64,000 bases of DNA from Pseudomonas viridiflava (GTDB lineage Bacteria > Pseudomonadota > Gammaproteobacteria > Pseudomonadales > Pseudomonadaceae), in NCBI RefSeq assembly GCF_900589395.1, contig NZ_UUIS01000061.1, forward strand, positions 1 to 64,000, written 5' to 3'. The notes beneath the pieces are model-generated. The model was not told the DNA's origin, did no database searches, and was given only the letters and a program-made list of their open reading frames with translations. Each line of letters opens with the position of its first letter. The stretch's first letter is position 1. The position numbers and the translations under genes were made by a program. Below are positions 45,587 to 54,354 of the stretch, piece after piece.

Positions 45587-45886
45587 TGAACATCGTTCCT
45601 GTTTAGTCGGTGCTGCAAATCTAAGGTGCACAGCGGGCATAGGTGCCCGAAAGGCCGCATATTCTCAAGGAATATCCCGACATTTGCAAATGACTTTTTC
45701 CGCAGCCATTCGCCGTGCCTTGCAGACCTGTCAAGGTCCGACCACCAATGGCGGTCGGGAGAGTCTGCCCGAAGGCAGGATGCGAAAGGTCCCCCTCTCG
45801 CGCTGGACGGACACGGCACACGCCGTGTCCAGGATACGAACAGGTGGCAGGCGCCTCCATGCACTGGCACGGCGGCGCCTGCCCCC
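45587..45886. other. Region between ffh and rpsP: promoter of rpsP operon and ffh 3' hairpins
   Basis: About 300 bp without a gene. Next to the ffh stop, a 10-bp stem GGCAGGCGCC / GGCGCCTGCC (45846-45855 and 45874-45883) may end the ffh transcript, though no T-run follows. A second perfect 8-bp stem GGACACGG / CCGTGTCC lies near 45813-45834. The right part of the region (from the viewpoint of rpsP, its upstream side) must carry the rpsP promoter. Confidence 0.5.
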
Positions 45887-47266
45887 TTACATCTTCGGCA
45901 TACCGCCGCCACCGGGCATCATGCCGCCCAGGCCGCGCATCATCTTGGCCATGCCGCCTTTGGTAGAGAATTTCTTCATCATTTTCTGCATTTGCTTGTG
46001 CTGCTTGATCAGCCGCCCGATGTCTTGCACCTGGGTGCCGGAGCCCTGCGCGATGCGGCGCTTGCGCGAACCGCTGATCAGGTCGGGATCGCGGCGCTCG
46101 GCCGGGGTCATGGAGCCGATGATTGCTTCCATCTGCTTGAACTGCTTCTCGGCCGCACCCTGGGCGTTACCCATCTGCGACAGGTTCATGCCGCCGATGC
46201 TCGGCAGTTTATCCATCAGACCGCCCAGGCCGCCCATGTTTTTCATCTGTTGCAGCTGGTCGCGGAAATCCTCGAGGTCGAAACCCTTGCCCTTCTTGAG
46301 CTTCTTGGCCAGTTTGTCGGCCTTGTCACGGTCCAGGGTCTGCTCGGCCTGCTCGATGAGGCTGAGCACGTCGCCCATGCCCAGGATGCGCGAGGCGATG
46401 CGGTCAGGATGGAACGGCTCGAGCGCTTCGCTCTTCTCGCCCATGCCGATGAACTTGATCGGCTTGCCGGTGATGGCGCGCACCGACAGCGCGGCACCAC
46501 CACGGGCGTCACCGTCGACCTTGGTGAGGATCACACCGGTCAGCGGCAGCGCATCGCCAAAGGCCTTGGCGGTGTTGGCGGCGTCCTGGCCGGTCATGGC
46601 GTCGACCACGAACAGGGTCTCGACCGGCTTGACGGCGGCGTGCAGCGCCTGGATCTCGGTCATCATCTCGGCGTCGATGTGCAGACGGCCGGCGGTGTCG
46701 AGGATCACGACATCGATGAATTTGAGCCTGGCTTCGCGAATTGCCGCCTGGGCGATATCGACCGGCTTCTGGCTGATATCGGACGGGAAGAAGGTGACCT
46801 GCAGGTCGTTGGCCAGGGTTTCGAGCTGCTTGATCGCCGCCGGACGGTAGACGTCGGCCGAGACCAGCATGACGGTCTTTTTCTTGCGTTCCTTAAGAAA
46901 GCGCGCCAGCTTGCCGGCGGTGGTGGTCTTGCCCGCGCCCTGCAGACCGGCCATCAGCACCACGGCCGGCGGTGCCACATTGAGCACCAGGTCTTCGTTG
47001 GCGGCGCCCATCAGGCTTTCGAGTTCGGCCTGGACGATCTTCACGAACGCCTGGCCCGGCGTCAGGCTGCGCGACACTTCAGTGCCGACAGCGCGCTCCT
47101 TGATGCTGTTGACGAAGTCCTTGACCACCGGCAGTGCGACGTCGGCTTCAAGCAAGGCCATGCGCACTTCGCGCAGCGTGTCCTTGATGTTGTCTTCGGT
47201 CAGCTTGGCCTTGCCGGTAACATGGCGCAGCGTCTGCGAAAGGCGGTCGGTTAGGTTTTCAAACAT
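45887..47266 (-). CDS. ffh: Signal recognition particle protein Ffh
   Basis: A 459-residue SRP GTPase that binds 4.5S RNA and signal sequences for co-translational targeting. N domain, then GTPase G domain with GLQGAGKTTTAGKL, DTAGRLHID and TKVDGDARGG. A Met-rich M domain (about 300-459) contains SGSRKRRIAQGSGTQVQD for RNA binding and a GGMMPGGGGMPKM tail. The start at 47266 is the conserved MFENLTDRL. Confidence 0.98.
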   Translation of the reverse strand: MFENLTDRLSQTLRHVTGKAKLTEDNIKDTLREVRMALLEADVALPVVKDFVNSIKERAVGTEVSRSLTPGQAFVKIVQAELESLMGAANEDLVLNVAPPAVVLMAGLQGAGKTTTAGKLARFLKERKKKTVMLVSADVYRPAAIKQLETLANDLQVTFFPSDISQKPVDIAQAAIREARLKFIDVVILDTAGRLHIDAEMMTEIQALHAAVKPVETLFVVDAMTGQDAANTAKAFGDALPLTGVILTKVDGDARGGAALSVRAITGKPIKFIGMGEKSEALEPFHPDRIASRILGMGDVLSLIEQAEQTLDRDKADKLAKKLKKGKGFDLEDFRDQLQQMKNMGGLGGLMDKLPSIGGMNLSQMGNAQGAAEKQFKQMEAIIGSMTPAERRDPDLISGSRKRRIAQGSGTQVQDIGRLIKQHKQMQKMMKKFSTKGGMAKMMRGLGGMMPGGGGMPKM

Positions 47267-47506
47267 GCGCGATCCTTTAAGGCTCTGGTCGACCCGGTGG
47301 GTGCGGCCCCGCCGCGATAGAGACAAGTGGCGCACGGCGAGCCCGCGGCCTGAACAGGGCAGCGATTATAGCCGAGACTCCGCCGCGCGGACACCAGCAC
47401 GGCGATGACCGCCCTGCACAGCGCACAGCGTCGTGCCGTGGCACCCTTTCTTGCAACGCCGGTCTATGCCACACTCAGCCCCTTTCAGGGTCGCCCGTCA
47501 GGATCT

Positions 47507-48319
47507 ATGTCCCCTTTGCCAGCCAGCCTGTTTCCTACCCTCGCCGCCGCCTGTCTGTACGCCGTTGCGACCGTCTATCAGGGCATCCGCCTGAGACAGA
47601 CCGCCCGCCCCGACAAGCGGCTGCTGGGCCTGCTCGGCACTCTGGCGGTGATCGCCCATGCCATCGGCCTGTATACGCAACTGGTGAGGCCTGTCGGCCT
47701 GGGCCTGGACTTCTTCAATGCGGCCAGCCTGATCGCCCTGGCGGTGATCGTCCTGACCCTGCTGGCCACGATCCGCATCCCCGTGGAAAACCTGCTGGCC
47801 CTGCTGTTTCCGCTAGGGCTGGTGACCGTACTGATGGCGCAGTTCGTGCCCAGTGGCACCGTGCAACCAATCGTCGAAGAGCCCGGCATCCTGACCCACG
47901 TCATGCTGTCGATCCTGGCCTATGGCATGTTCACCATCGCCGCCTTCCAGGCCTTGCTGCTGCTGCTGCAGGACTACCAGCTCAAGCACAAGCATCCCAT
48001 GGGGCTGATTCGCAACTTCCCCCCGCTGCAGACCATGGAGAGCCTGCTGTTCGGTTTCCTGTGGACCGGCTGGGCGCTGTTGTCGCTGTCGCTGATCACC
48101 GGCTGGCTGTTCGTGGAGAACCTGTTCGCCCAGCACCTGGTGCACAAGACTCTGCTGGCGTGCCTGGCCTGGGTGGTGTTCAGCGTGCTGCTGGTGGGTC
48201 GCACCCGCCTGGGCTGGCGCGGGCACAAGGCGATTCGCTGGACCCTGGGCGGCTTTTGCCTGCTGATGCTGGCCTATTTTGGCAGCAAGCTGGTACGCGA
48301 ATTCATCCTGCACATCTGA
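47507..48319 (+). CDS. CcsA/YpjD-like inner-membrane protein
   Basis: A 270-residue polytopic protein with about eight hydrophobic helices, of the cytochrome c assembly (CcsA/CcmC, YpjD) superfamily. Features include ILTHVMLSILAYGMFTIAAF and VHKTLLACLAWVVFSVLLVG, with the conserved His residues of this superfamily, and a GWALLSLSLITGWLF segment. The start at 47507 was chosen because AGGA precedes it; the upstream extension is hydrophilic and not conserved. It diverges from ffh and is followed 12 bp later by a CorC-like gene, a common pseudomonad arrangement. A role in heme or cytochrome biogenesis is suggested by family only. Confidence 0.88.
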   Translation: MSPLPASLFPTLAAACLYAVATVYQGIRLRQTARPDKRLLGLLGTLAVIAHAIGLYTQLVRPVGLGLDFFNAASLIALAVIVLTLLATIRIPVENLLALLFPLGLVTVLMAQFVPSGTVQPIVEEPGILTHVMLSILAYGMFTIAAFQALLLLLQDYQLKHKHPMGLIRNFPPLQTMESLLFGFLWTGWALLSLSLITGWLFVENLFAQHLVHKTLLACLAWVVFSVLLVGRTRLGWRGHKAIRWTLGGFCLLMLAYFGSKLVREFILHI

Positions 48320-48331
48320 CGAGCCTTGCAC

Positions 48332-49552
48332 ATGGATAATCTGCCCATCGGCCCACTGCTCGGTGTGCTGGCGCTGCTGACACTGTGGGCCGGGCTGTTC
48401 ACCGCGCTCGAACGCGCCCACTACTTGTGCACCGACGGTCGCAAGATCCGCCACCGGACCGATGTCGACCTCGACAGCCTGATTCTTGGCAACACGCTGA
48501 TCAAGGCCCTGATCGTGGTCATCGCCCTGCTGATCACCGTGCGCTACTGGTTCTACCAGGGGCCGGTCCTGGCCTGGCTGGGCAGCAGCGTGCTGTTGCT
48601 GGTGTTCGTCGAGTACCTGCCGCGCCGCCTGGCCGCACGCTATCCCTTGAGCACATTACTGCTGGGCAAGAGCCTGTTGCGCTGGCCGCTGCGCCTGTTG
48701 CGACCTTTGAGCTGGAGCCTGGACGCGATGGCCAGGTTGCTGCTGCGCCCGTTCGAGCCACGCCCGGTCAAGGGCGGCGAGGCGGGTGAGGTCTTGCAAC
48801 AGCGGTCTGTCGATGCCCACGACAGTGAGCCGGACCCCGAACTGCCGCAAGGGGTGCTGGGCGGCATTCGCGCACTGGACCGGATGACCGTCAATGACAT
48901 CCTGATTCCACGCAGCGAAGTGGACGGTATCAACCTGGATGACAGCATCGAACTGATCACCGAGCGCCTGATCATCTCCCGGCACACTCGCTTGCCGGTC
49001 TATCACAACGACATCAATCAGGTGCAAGGCGTGCTCAACACACGGCAGATCAGCCACCTGCTGTCCAGAAGCGAACTGACCAAGGAGCACTTGCTGTCGG
49101 CCTGCTACGAGCCCTACTTCGTCCCGGAAAGCACGCCCTTGCAATTGCAGTTGCTGAACTTTCACAAACAGCAGCGCCGGCTGGGTGTGGTGGTCGACGA
49201 ATATGGCGAAGTGCTGGGCATCATCAGCCTGGAGGACATTCTCGAAGAGATCGTCGGTGAATTCGAAAGCGAGCACCTGGATAACCCGGACATTACCCGG
49301 CTGGCGGACGGCCAGCTGGAAGTCGATGGTGGCGCTTCGATTCGCGAGCTGAACAAGAGCCTGGGCTGGCACCTGCCCTCCGACGGCCCCAAGACCCTCA
49401 ACGGTCTGGTGACCGAAGCGCTGGAGACCATTCCCGAAGGCCCGGTGTGCCTGAAACTGGGCCCCTACCGGATGGAAATCCTCGAAACCGAGGACAATCG
49501 CGTCACCCGCGTACTGATGTGGAAGCATGCCCCGGCCCGCAGTTTCTACTGA
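48332..49552 (+). CDS. CorC/HlyC-family membrane protein with CBS pair
   Basis: A 406-residue protein. The N-terminal short membrane part (about residues 5-140) has two or three hydrophobic helices of the DUF21/CNNM type. A CBS pair follows (IRALDRMTVNDILIPRSEVD, RLGVVVDEYGEVLGIISLED), then a C-terminal CorC_HlyC/TrkA-C-like domain (LADGQLEVDGGASIRELNKS). Family members act in or regulate Mg2+/Co2+ transport. It starts 12 bp after the CcsA-like gene, probably in one transcript with it. Confidence 0.9.
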   Translation: MDNLPIGPLLGVLALLTLWAGLFTALERAHYLCTDGRKIRHRTDVDLDSLILGNTLIKALIVVIALLITVRYWFYQGPVLAWLGSSVLLLVFVEYLPRRLAARYPLSTLLLGKSLLRWPLRLLRPLSWSLDAMARLLLRPFEPRPVKGGEAGEVLQQRSVDAHDSEPDPELPQGVLGGIRALDRMTVNDILIPRSEVDGINLDDSIELITERLIISRHTRLPVYHNDINQVQGVLNTRQISHLLSRSELTKEHLLSACYEPYFVPESTPLQLQLLNFHKQQRRLGVVVDEYGEVLGIISLEDILEEIVGEFESEHLDNPDITRLADGQLEVDGGASIRELNKSLGWHLPSDGPKTLNGLVTEALETIPEGPVCLKLGPYRMEILETEDNRVTRVLMWKHAPARSFY

Positions 49553-49573
49553 GTCGCTGCCACCTGTTACCGC

Positions 49574-49603
49574 TTGTTTCAGAAATGAATCCCTTCCTAT
49601 AAT
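49574..49603 (+). promoter_or_regulatory. Sigma70-type promoter of the MHS transporter gene
   Basis: A perfect -10 box TATAAT (49598-49603) with TTGTTT (49574-49579) 18 bp upstream. It leaves a leader of about 195 nt before the ATG at 49806. That leader carries a 7-bp perfect stem GCGCCGC / GCGGCGC (49692-49698 and 49710-49716). Confidence 0.6.
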
Positions 49604-49805
49604 CCACAGGCTTACCCAGCCCAGGCCCGTCGGCGTGCTACCCGCACTTCGCCTGATCGGCCACGCTCCAGCCTGACCCACGCATCATCAAGCGCCGCCC
49701 TACCCACAAGCGGCGCCCCTGCCCTGCCGCCCAACCGGGCCGCCCTTGCGAATGTCGATACGCTACAAAAAAACAGCCAATAACGACCCACGACAGGGAA
49801 TTCGC

Positions 49806-51113
49806 ATGACCACGACCACAACCAGCGTCGACGACGCTGACGCGATACCGCCGGCCAACTCCGCCACCCGAGTGGCCACAGCCAGTTTCATCGGCACCGC
49901 CATCGAGTTCTATGACTTTTATGTCTACGCCACCGCCGCGGCGCTGGTGATCGGCCCGGTATTCTTCCCGCAGACGTCGGGCACCGCGCAGATGCTCTCG
50001 TCGTTCCTGACCTTCGGCATCGCCTTCATGGCTCGCCCACTGGGCTCGGCGCTGTTCGGCCACTTTGGCGACCGTATCGGGCGCAAGTCGACGCTGGTGG
50101 CTTCACTGCTGCTGATGGGCGTCAGCACCACGCTGATCGGCGTACTGCCTGGCTACGCCAGCATCGGCGTCTGGGCACCGATACTCTTGTGCCTGCTGCG
50201 CTTCGGCCAGGGACTGGGGCTGGGCGGCGAATGGGGCGGCGCGGCCTTGCTGGCCACCGAGAATGCGCCCAAGGGCAAGCGCGCCTGGTACGGCATGTTC
50301 CCGCAACTGGGGCCTTCGATCGGTTTTCTGGCAGCCAACGGGCTGTTTCTGACCCTGGCCCTGGTGCTCGATGACGAGCAGTTCCGTTCATGGGGCTGGC
50401 GTATTCCGTTCCTGCTCAGCGCGGTGTTGGTGCTGGTCGGCCTGTATGTACGCCTGACCCTGGAAGAAACCCCGGCGTTCGCCAAGGTACTGGCCAGCCA
50501 CCAGCAGGTGCGCCTGCCGATCGTCGAAACCTTTAGCCAGCACTGGCGGCCCATGCTGCTGGGGGCCGCGGCCATGGTGGTGTGCTATGCGCTGTTTTAC
50601 ATCTCGACGGTGTTCTCGCTGAGCTACGGCGTCTCGACCCTGGGCTACAGCCGCGAAACCTTCCTGGGCCTTCTGTGCTTTGCCGTGCTGTTCATGGCCG
50701 CCGCCACGCCCCTGTCGGCCTGGGCCAGCGACCGCTATGGCCGGCGTCCGGTGCTGATTGTCGGGGGCGTGCTGGCGATTGCCTCGGGCTTTCTCATGGA
50801 ACCGTTGCTGACCCAGGGGTCGACCTGGGGCGTGGCCCTGTTCCTGTGCATCGAGCTGTTTCTGATGGGCGTGACCTTCGCGCCGATGGGCGCCCTGCTG
50901 CCGGAATTGTTCCCGACCAAGGTGCGCTACACCGGTGCGTCGGCGGCCTACAACCTGGGCGGCATCGTCGGCGCCTCGGTGGCGCCGTTCTTTGCCCAGA
51001 AACTGGTGGCCATGGGCGGCCTGAGCTGGGTGGGCGGCTACGTGTCAGCGGCCGCCCTGATCAGCGTACTGGCCGTGCTGGCCCTGAAAGAGACCCGCGA
51101 TACCGACCTGTAA
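49806..51113 (+). CDS. MFS transporter, metabolite:H+ symporter (MHS) family
   Basis: A 435-residue inner-membrane symporter with about 12 helices. MHS signatures: SFIGTAIEFYDFYVYATAAA in helix 1, GHFGDRIGRKSTL between helices 2 and 3, LGLGGEWGGAALLATENAP in helix 4, and SDRYGRRPVLI after helix 8. Family substrates include citrate, alpha-ketoglutarate, proline/betaine and shikimate; the substrate here cannot be read. The start at 49806 follows CAGGGAA. It has its own promoter and long leader. It converges on purT with only 16 bp between stops. Confidence 0.93.
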   Translation: MTTTTTSVDDADAIPPANSATRVATASFIGTAIEFYDFYVYATAAALVIGPVFFPQTSGTAQMLSSFLTFGIAFMARPLGSALFGHFGDRIGRKSTLVASLLLMGVSTTLIGVLPGYASIGVWAPILLCLLRFGQGLGLGGEWGGAALLATENAPKGKRAWYGMFPQLGPSIGFLAANGLFLTLALVLDDEQFRSWGWRIPFLLSAVLVLVGLYVRLTLEETPAFAKVLASHQQVRLPIVETFSQHWRPMLLGAAAMVVCYALFYISTVFSLSYGVSTLGYSRETFLGLLCFAVLFMAAATPLSAWASDRYGRRPVLIVGGVLAIASGFLMEPLLTQGSTWGVALFLCIELFLMGVTFAPMGALLPELFPTKVRYTGASAAYNLGGIVGASVAPFFAQKLVAMGGLSWVGGYVSAAALISVLAVLALKETRDTDL

Positions 51114-51129
51114 GGGTATCGCCCGGCGC

Positions 51130-52311
51130 TTACAACTGGACGTTGACCGCCTGCGCAGCGCGGGTGGCCTTGGCGCGGGCCGCTTCGATCGACTCGTCGC
51201 GCGCCAAGGCTACGCCCATGCGGCGCTGGCCGTTGACTTCCGGCTTGCCGAACAGACGCAGGGCGGTGTCCGGCTCGGCCAGGGCAGCGCCCAGGTTGGC
51301 AAAGGCGGTCTGGGTCGACTGGCCTTCGACCAGCACCACGGCCGAGGCCGAAGGGCCGAACTGCCGTACCAGCGGCACCGGCAAGCCGAGAATGGCGCGG
51401 GCGTGCAAAGCGAACTGCGACAGATCTTGTGAGATCAGGGTCACCAGGCCGGTGTCATGCGGGCGTGGCGAGACTTCGCTGAACCACACCTGATCACCCT
51501 TGATGAACAGCTCGACGCCGAACAGGCCACGGCCACCCAGTGCTTCGGTGACCGCCTTGGCCACGCGCTCCGACTCTGCCAGCGCCACCGGGCTCATGGC
51601 CTGCGGCTGCCAGGATTCCTGGTAATCACCCTTTTCCTGACGATGACCAACCGGAGCGCAGAACGTGGTGCCACCGGCGTGACGCACGGTCAGCAGGGTG
51701 ATTTCGTATTCGAAATCGATAAAGCCCTCGACGATGACACGCCCCTTGCCGGCGCGACCGCCTTCCTGCGCATAGTCCCAGGCCTTTTGCACATCGTCGA
51801 CGCTCTTGAGCAGGCTCTGGCCCTTGCCCGAGGAACTCATCACCGGCTTGACCACGCACGGGAAACCCAGCTCGGTCACGGCGTTACGGTAGTCCTCGAA
51901 GCTGTCGGCAAAGAAGTACGGCGAGGTCGGCAGCCCCAGCTCTTCAGCGGCCAGGCGACGGATGCCTTCGCGGTTCATGGTCAGCTGCGCGGCGCGTGCC
52001 GTCGGGATCACGGTGAAGCCTTCGGCTTCCAGCTCCACCAGCGTGGCGGTGGCGATGGCTTCGATTTCCGGCACGATGTAGTGCGGCTTCTCGGCCTCGA
52101 TCACCGCCCGCAAGGCGGCGCCGTCGAGCATGTTGATCACATGGCTGCGGTGAGCCACTTGCATGGCCGGCGCGTTGGCATAGCGGTCCACGGCGATCAC
52201 CTCGACCCCCAGGCGCTGCAGTTCGATCACGACTTCCTTGCCCAGCTCGCCGCTGCCGCACAGCAATACGCGGGTCGCGGTGGGCGACAGGGGGGTTCCG
52301 ATTTGAGTCAT
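51130..52311 (-). CDS. purT: Phosphoribosylglycinamide formyltransferase 2 (formate-dependent)
   Basis: A 393-residue ATP-grasp enzyme that makes formyl-GAR from GAR, formate and ATP in purine synthesis. N-terminal nucleotide-binding motif VLLCGSGELGKEVVIE; ATP-grasp core with PVMSSSGKGQS and VEGFIDFEYEITLLTVRH; metal/phosphate region FGVELFIKGDQVWFSEVSPR followed by PHDTG. Start at 52311, with an AGGA box. It acts independently of folate-dependent PurN. It lies alone between convergent and divergent neighbours. Confidence 0.97.
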   Translation of the reverse strand: MTQIGTPLSPTATRVLLCGSGELGKEVVIELQRLGVEVIAVDRYANAPAMQVAHRSHVINMLDGAALRAVIEAEKPHYIVPEIEAIATATLVELEAEGFTVIPTARAAQLTMNREGIRRLAAEELGLPTSPYFFADSFEDYRNAVTELGFPCVVKPVMSSSGKGQSLLKSVDDVQKAWDYAQEGGRAGKGRVIVEGFIDFEYEITLLTVRHAGGTTFCAPVGHRQEKGDYQESWQPQAMSPVALAESERVAKAVTEALGGRGLFGVELFIKGDQVWFSEVSPRPHDTGLVTLISQDLSQFALHARAILGLPVPLVRQFGPSASAVVLVEGQSTQTAFANLGAALAEPDTALRLFGKPEVNGQRRMGVALARDESIEAARAKATRAAQAVNVQL

Positions 52312-52443
52312 CTCAGGTCCTCGTGGAGCGGATATCGAGGGCAACCCGCCAGGTAACGGGCGACCGCAGTGGAGAAAGGCGCGCAATTTATCACGAAGAT
52401 CGCAGGCTCTGGTGCCGTTTCATCGCGGCAGCCGCCTGCGAGG

Positions 52444-52917
52444 CTAGCGGCCAGGCGCTGGCGCCTGCCGACGCAGGCGCCAGGCCATGATCAGCCACAC
52501 CGCCGTGACGCCTGCGAACTTGGAGCCCAGTGCGGTGAGCAGCACCGGCGCGCTCAGGGCGTCGATCATGCCGAAGAAAATGAAGGTGTCGAGGGGAATG
52601 CTTAGCGCCGAACTGATCCACAGCCGGTCATGCAGGGGCCGGCGGGTGATGGTGAACACCAGCCAGTCGATGCACTCGGACACGGCGAAAGCCGTGGCAC
52701 TGGCCAGGGCGATGGTCGGGTCGCTGGTGATGTACGACAGCAGCAGCGCCGCCAGCATGGCAAGGATCGCCCCGTGCCCGAAGCGGGTCTGGACCATGTC
52801 GCGCAGGACAAACACCAGCCCGCCCCAGGCCGACCAGATGATGTCCAGGTGCGGCGCGGCCGAGAAAGCAAAGTTGATCAGCACGACGCTGGCGATGTAG
52901 GCGATCAGAAACAGCAT
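52444..52917 (-). CDS. VUT-family membrane protein (queuosine-precursor-transporter-like)
   Basis: A 157-residue protein with about five hydrophobic segments (LFLIAYIASVVLINFAFSAA, ILAMLAALLLSYITSDP, IALASATAFAVSECIDWLVF). It belongs to the vitamin-uptake-like (VUT, YhhQ-related) group, with the characteristic VFVLRDMVQTRFGH and SECIDWLVF motifs. It is shorter than YhhQ (about 220), and in pseudomonads the short form is common. Transport of a queuosine precursor is possible but not shown. Confidence 0.8.
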   Translation of the reverse strand: MLFLIAYIASVVLINFAFSAAPHLDIIWSAWGGLVFVLRDMVQTRFGHGAILAMLAALLLSYITSDPTIALASATAFAVSECIDWLVFTITRRPLHDRLWISSALSIPLDTFIFFGMIDALSAPVLLTALGSKFAGVTAVWLIMAWRLRRQAPAPGR

Positions 52918-53025
52918 GGCAAGGGCGATGAAGGAAAACGGGCGGCAATGGTAGCAGATTCATTGCAGACGCCGCGCAGGCCGCACTCACAGGATAATGC
53001 CGATCAGTCAAGCCTCGACGCGGAC

Positions 53026-53549
53026 CTGTGGGAGGCAGCCCTATTGCAGATAGCTATGTGACAGGCGCAGCAGGTGTATGGGCCTTGCCGACCTCATCGC
53101 CGGCAAGCCGCCTCCCACAGGTTCGATGAGCACCCCGGATCTCGGGCCTGGCACCAGGCTGTGGGAGGCAGCTTGCCGGCGATGGCCATGGAACAGACAC
53201 AGCAGATATATCAGCCTTGCTGGCCTCATCGCCGGAATCGCCGCCCGCAGCAAGCCGCCTCCCACAGGTTCGATGAGCACCCCGGATCTCGGGCCTGGCA
53301 CCAGGCTGTGGGAGGCGGCTTGCCGGCGATGGCCATGGAACAGACGCAGCAGATATATCGGGCCTTACTGGCCTCATCACCGGATCGCCGCCCGCAGCAA
53401 GCCGCCTCCCACAGGTTCGATGAGCACCCCGGATCCCGGGCCTGGCATCAGACTGTGGGAGGCGGCTTGCCGGCGATGGCCATGGAACAGACGCAGCAGA
53501 TATATCGGCCTTGCTGGCCTCATCGTCGGATCGCTGCCCGGAGCACAAC
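53026..53549. repeat. BIME tandem array, three 147-bp units plus flanking partials
   Basis: A unit beginning AAGCCGCCTCCCACAGG occurs at 53105, 53252 and 53399, exactly 147 bp apart. Each unit has two opposed REP arms. The left arm is GCAAGCCGCCTCCCACAG and the right arm CTGTGGGAGGCGGCTTGC. They are joined by a conserved linker (TTCGATGAGCACCCCGGAT...) and followed by CATGGAACAGACGCAGCAG and ATATATC. Degenerate partial copies flank the array from 53026 and to about 53549. The copies differ at only a few positions, suggesting recent amplification. The 681-bp gap between the VUT gene and the DUF1289 gene consists mostly of this array. Confidence 0.9.
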
Positions 53550-53598
53550 GCGCAGCCACACGTCTGACGAAATTCCCCCTGAACGATCGGCATTACAC

Positions 53599-53799
53599 CT
53601 ACAGCAGCATTCCGCTGGCCTTGGCTCGCTCATGGCACAGCACCAGCACGGCACGCCGCTCGTCGTTGCTCATTCGGCTCCAGCGGGTGATCTCGCTGAC
53701 ATTACGCTGGCAGCCGGTGCAAATGTCATCGTCATCCAGTGCACAGATGCTCACGCAAGGCGAGCGCACGGGCTTTTCCGGAAGGGCTTCAACGCTCAT
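53599..53799 (-). CDS. DUF1289 small cysteine-rich protein
   Basis: A 66-residue protein, MSVEALPEKPVRSPCVSICA and onward, with the DUF1289 pattern C-x3-C-x8-C-x2-C (SPCVSICALDDDDICTGCQR) followed by ITRWSRMSNDERRAVL. The four Cys probably bind zinc or an Fe-S cluster; the function is unknown. Its start (ATG at 53799 or 53802) lies inside the last codons of the carbonic anhydrase gene, so the two are translationally coupled. The longer frame above is a shadow of that gene. Confidence 0.88.
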   Translation of the reverse strand: MSVEALPEKPVRSPCVSICALDDDDICTGCQRNVSEITRWSRMSNDERRAVLVLCHERAKASGMLL

Positions 53800-54322
53800 C
53801 ATCGGACTGCTCGGCCAGGTCGCGGGCATAGCGCTGGGCGTTCTGCACGTAATGCGCGGCGCTGGCCTCCAGCATGCTTTTCTGAGCATCGGTGAGCTCG
53901 CGCACGATGCGGCCCGGCGAGCCCATGACCAGCGAGCCATCAGGAATGACCTTGCCCTCGCCGATCAGGGCGTTGGCGCCGATGATGCAGTGCCTGCCGA
54001 TTTTCGCGCCATTGAGGATCACCGCATTGATGCCGATCAGGCTGTAGTCGTCGACACTGCAACCGTGCAGCATCGCGTTGTGGCCAACGGTCACGCCCCG
54101 GCCCAGGGTCAAGGGCCAGCCCATGTCGGTGTGCATGACCGTGCCGTCCTGCACGTTGCTGTTCTCGCCGATATGGATCAGCTCGTTGTCGCCGCGCAAT
54201 ACGGCACCGAACCAGACACTGGCGCCCGCCTCCAGGCGCACTTGGCCGATCAGGGTGGCGGTGGGTGCAATCCAGCTATCAGGGTGGGTCTGGACGCGCG
54301 CGTCTCCCAGGCGGTATTTCAT
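53789..54322 (-). CDS. Gamma-carbonic anhydrase family protein (left-handed beta-helix)
   Basis: A 177-residue hexapeptide-repeat protein of the gamma-CA/YrdA/PaaY type. Repeats such as VWFGAVLRGDNELIHIGENS build the left-handed helix. The metal-binding His residues are in VMHTDMGW and VGHNAMLHGC, and the conserved Arg/Asp/Gln are in LRGDN and SNVQDG. Activity may be CO2 hydration or thioester hydrolysis. It overlaps the DUF1289 start and lies 32 bp downstream of the NUDIX gene. Confidence 0.93.
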   Translation of the reverse strand: MKYRLGDARVQTHPDSWIAPTATLIGQVRLEAGASVWFGAVLRGDNELIHIGENSNVQDGTVMHTDMGWPLTLGRGVTVGHNAMLHGCSVDDYSLIGINAVILNGAKIGRHCIIGANALIGEGKVIPDGSLVMGSPGRIVRELTDAQKSMLEASAAHYVQNAQRYARDLAEQSDDER

Positions 54323-54354
54323 GAAGGCAGGTCCTCAGGCGTTGCGGTGGATGC

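Noticed and set aside
53026..53549. CRISPR array
   Set aside because: The repeats are 147-bp units made of opposed REP arms, with no short repeat/unique spacer pattern and no cas genes nearby.
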